From: Serilophus lunatus
Taxonomy: Eukaryota > Chordata > Aves > Passeriformes > Eurylaimidae
NCBI GenBank assembly: GCA_013399895.1
Contig: VXBA01004176.1
Coordinates: 982,117 to 1,046,116 of the forward strand
Reading direction: 5' to 3'
DNA length: 64,000 bases
Notes under the pieces: generated by a model
Database searches by the model: none
Told to the model about the DNA's origin: nothing
What the model saw: the letters and a program-made list of their open reading frames with translations, nothing else
Program-made: the position numbers and the translations under genes
Part shown: positions 61,268 through 64,000 of the stretch, one piece after another
How positions within the stretch are numbered: the first letter of the stretch is position 1
Layout: each line of letters begins with the position of its first letter

Positions 61268-64000
61268 GTCACCATGCAGTTACTTTTTAAAAGAGGTTTC
61301 AGATTCTGAGTCATGGACAAGCTGTTGAAAATTTTAGTTTGAGAAATTTGCTTTTTCCTTGCTTACAGCAAGTTAGTCTCTTTCCCTGCCTTTGGTTACT
61401 CTTCATAGATCCACAGGAAGGTCTGAGACTGTCTGTTGGCTTCTCTCAGAAGAATGTCCTGAGTGGAGATTGCTGACAACACAGATTTCAGAACAAAGAA
61501 GAGAGATCTTTAAAAATGCAAACTGGAACATGGTGCCTAATTCTGTTGAATTGTTAGTGGGACCAAGGCACATTTTTGCTCTTTATGATTTCAAAAATCA
61601 TCCTGAGGGTTATTTATCAGATTAAAGTTTTAACACAAATAGTTTAACTTTTGCCACAGTCCATCCAGGAAGGAGGAAGAGCTTGAGTTTTGCCCTTAGA
61701 TTATCCTCAAGAAATGTTCAAGGTTAAAAAAAATACTTATGGAGTCTGTGTTTAAGTCTACGTCCAACACTATGCAAATATTTGCATGCTGTAACTTAAC
61801 TAGACATAAATCAGGGTTCTTATCAATGAATTGTTTGATTAATCAGTGGCTTAATTCATGCATCAGAGCAAGAGAGAGAAAAATAACCCAAAACAGCTGT
61901 GTAATTGATTTTTGTTTTCCTCCAGACCAACCCAAAGTATTGTATAAATAACTAACTTCTATTGTGGTTAACTTCCTCAAAAGATAAAGAGGGAGGCCAA
62001 AAGCTTGCTTTTCCACAGTCTTTCCTTCAGCACTGGTAGATCTGGGGCTGTGAAAATCCCAGTACAAGCCTGGAAAGACCCAAGGATGTTGAGTTTGGGG
62101 CCATTGATTTACATAATTTAGATCCAGTCGTGTGATTTGGCCCAGAGTACCTACAAAATACGAAAGTTTTCAGAAGTTTTGAAATGGTCTCTGACTTTTG
62201 AGCTCTCTGGCAAAGTAAGCTTTGTTGTTCAAGTAAAGTGGGCATTCAGAACATAAAAATCATGAGAACTATGTTTGTTCAAATTAGAAGAGGATGATGA
62301 GGATGACATTCTTGTGGCCAGTAGCAGATGCTCTAAATGCAAGACAAGCATAAAGTGCATCAAGTAGTCAATGCTAATCAGCAAATGGACACTTAATCTC
62401 CTTTGAGGATGCTGATGCTTACTGACTTCCAGAATACACAGTGGTTGGCTCCCCTGGGATTGGTTGTGTCCTGGCCCTGTCCTATCCAGGAAATGTCAGT
62501 CCCTGCTTACTAATCATACTATTTAAAGGCATTTAGGTTGGAAGTGTCTGAAGAAGAGATGTACTCCTGGTCCTTGGCAATGAAGGCAGAAGATGTGGGT
62601 GCTCTGCTAGGCTGATACAGCTGAGGTAAACAGGATTATCTATTTCACACTTGGGCTGACTTTACCCTCTGTGTCACACCTGGATGCTTATCTACTCTCC
62701 ATATTTGCCATTATGTGCACTCAATGTGGTAGATAAAACAACAGAGTTATAGTGACTAAAGCTGTGTGTGACCTCCTGTGCCACAGAGTCAGCACTCCGT
62801 GAAGTTGCAGGTCATTGCAAGAAAAAGCTTGCTGCAGTCTTACACACAATTCACCAGTCATGTCGGGAATCCAACAGTGGAACATGTGTCACAGTCTGTG
62901 TCCCAGGAATTTGGGTGTAAGCAATCTCCTTTTCCTGTTAGACTGAATGACGTGAAAAGCCTTGGAAATTTGTCAGGTGATAAAATTCAGAAATAGTCTT
63001 CGCTTCTAGAGGTATGTGGGGAGTGGGGAAAGAATGGGTTTCTGTGAAATCACTGAAGGACCTCAGCAGATCCTCTCTCTGCCTGCGCCTTGGACTCTTG
63101 CACAGCAAGGAGAAGTGCATCATCTCTTGGCTGTAGTGTGAGGTGGGTACAGAAGCATGGTGAAAGTTCCCTCCTGCTCAGGAGTGGAACATTTTACTGG
63201 GGTTTCCAGAAATAGGGGCTACAGCAGAAGACTTTTGGGATACACACCAAGAAGTCAGGGCCTGAAACTGAGTCTCTGGTCATCTCTTTGATCACAGCTT
63301 GCCCTCAAGCTGTGAGAGAAGTCAAGCCCCTTCGCAAAGAAATGGCACTTACGATATTTAAATTTAATACCATTCAGAAATACCATCAGCAGCTCAGAGG
63401 CTGATTACAACTTTTTATATTTTACCTCTCTGTTGCCTCTTTGCTTTCCTCTGCTTTGCCAGCAGTGTGTTCCACCAAAAGGCTTCAAGTGATTGGACAG
63501 TTTCACATTTACACAGACAAACCCTAGAGACTGTGGTGCAAAGGAAACATATATAAACTGCTGTGTAACAGGTTGACAGCCAAGGTTTTCAGTTGCTTAA
63601 AAAGCCCTTCAGAACTAAGGCATTGACTGTCCTTTGCTAGATATTTTTCAGTCCTAAAATAGTAGTTACACTATAGTTCTTATAGAAACATCACCGCTTT
63701 AAAATTGAGGCAGACCAGAAGGAAAAAGAAAAAAAAATTCCTGGCGGATGTAAAAGGAAATGCAAATTCTTTTTGCTGGAGTTTCACTATGACCAATATT
63801 AAAAGCAGCACCATCATGGAGGTCCAACAGGACACATTTGGAATACTGCAAGTTTTAATGTTTCATAAGCACTTATATGGCAGCTCAATCAGAGATGAGG
63901 CAAGAGACTCTTATCTGTATGAGCATTCCTGCAATTCTTTTGGAAAAGTTTAGGATGGTGTTTTAAGAGAATATGAATATCCGAGTCTCAAAGGCAGTGC
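61268..64000. other. Non-coding, nothing recognised
   Basis: No gene, RNA or named repeat seen. At 62528-62542 the string CATTTAGGTTGGAAG matches part of the CR1 3' end, but the match does not continue on either side. Confidence 0.5.

Noticed and set aside
62528..62560. CATTTAGGTTGGAAG resembling the CR1 3' end
   Set aside because: Only 15 bp match; neither the terminal microsatellite nor the adjoining CR1 sequence is present.
1..64000. CRISPR array, prokaryotic operon, mobile defence system or new gene cluster
   Set aside because: The composition, CR1 elements and absence of coding density show vertebrate intergenic DNA; no spaced repeats or gene clusters exist.

Overview
The window reads as a stretch of vertebrate, most likely avian, nuclear DNA from a draft assembly. 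The evidence is a CR1-family LINE with the bird-type 3' end, decayed older CR1 copies, an LTR of the avian endogenous-retrovirus type, very low repeat density, AT-rich intergenic sequence and assembly gaps (872 N, plus a single N at 49506). CR1 also occurs in crocodilians and turtles, so 'bird' is a strong inference, not a proof. I cannot name the species or chromosome.

I found no convincing protein-coding gene, tRNA, rRNA, known microRNA or CpG island. All long open frames are explained by transposon remnants, the N gap, a pyrimidine satellite open in every frame, or chance. The window behaves as a gene desert or a very large intron.

Layout: 1-1755 is unannotated. 1756-3116 is a probable solo LTR interrupted by the gap, with a G-quadruplex-prone tract near the gap's left edge. 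5973-6226 is a long pyrimidine tract with twelve perfect 12-bp units at its core. 12500-12800 is an ancient CR1 piece on +. 19511-21263 is a 1.75-kb 5'-truncated CR1 on - carrying a broken reverse transcriptase. 27828-27975 is an ancient CR1 3' end on -. 48765-48957 is a short younger CR1 3' end on -. Short simple repeats are scattered throughout.

Between the repeats, several 200-400 bp blocks look like conserved non-coding elements by eye, being rich in homeodomain and POU-octamer words. The best is 44640-45020; others lie at 16480-16700, 23570-23960, 36930-37160 and 38800-39110. They were called by pattern only and need genome alignment. No new biological system could be demonstrated; the most worthwhile leads are these enhancer candidates and the 12-bp pyrimidine satellite.
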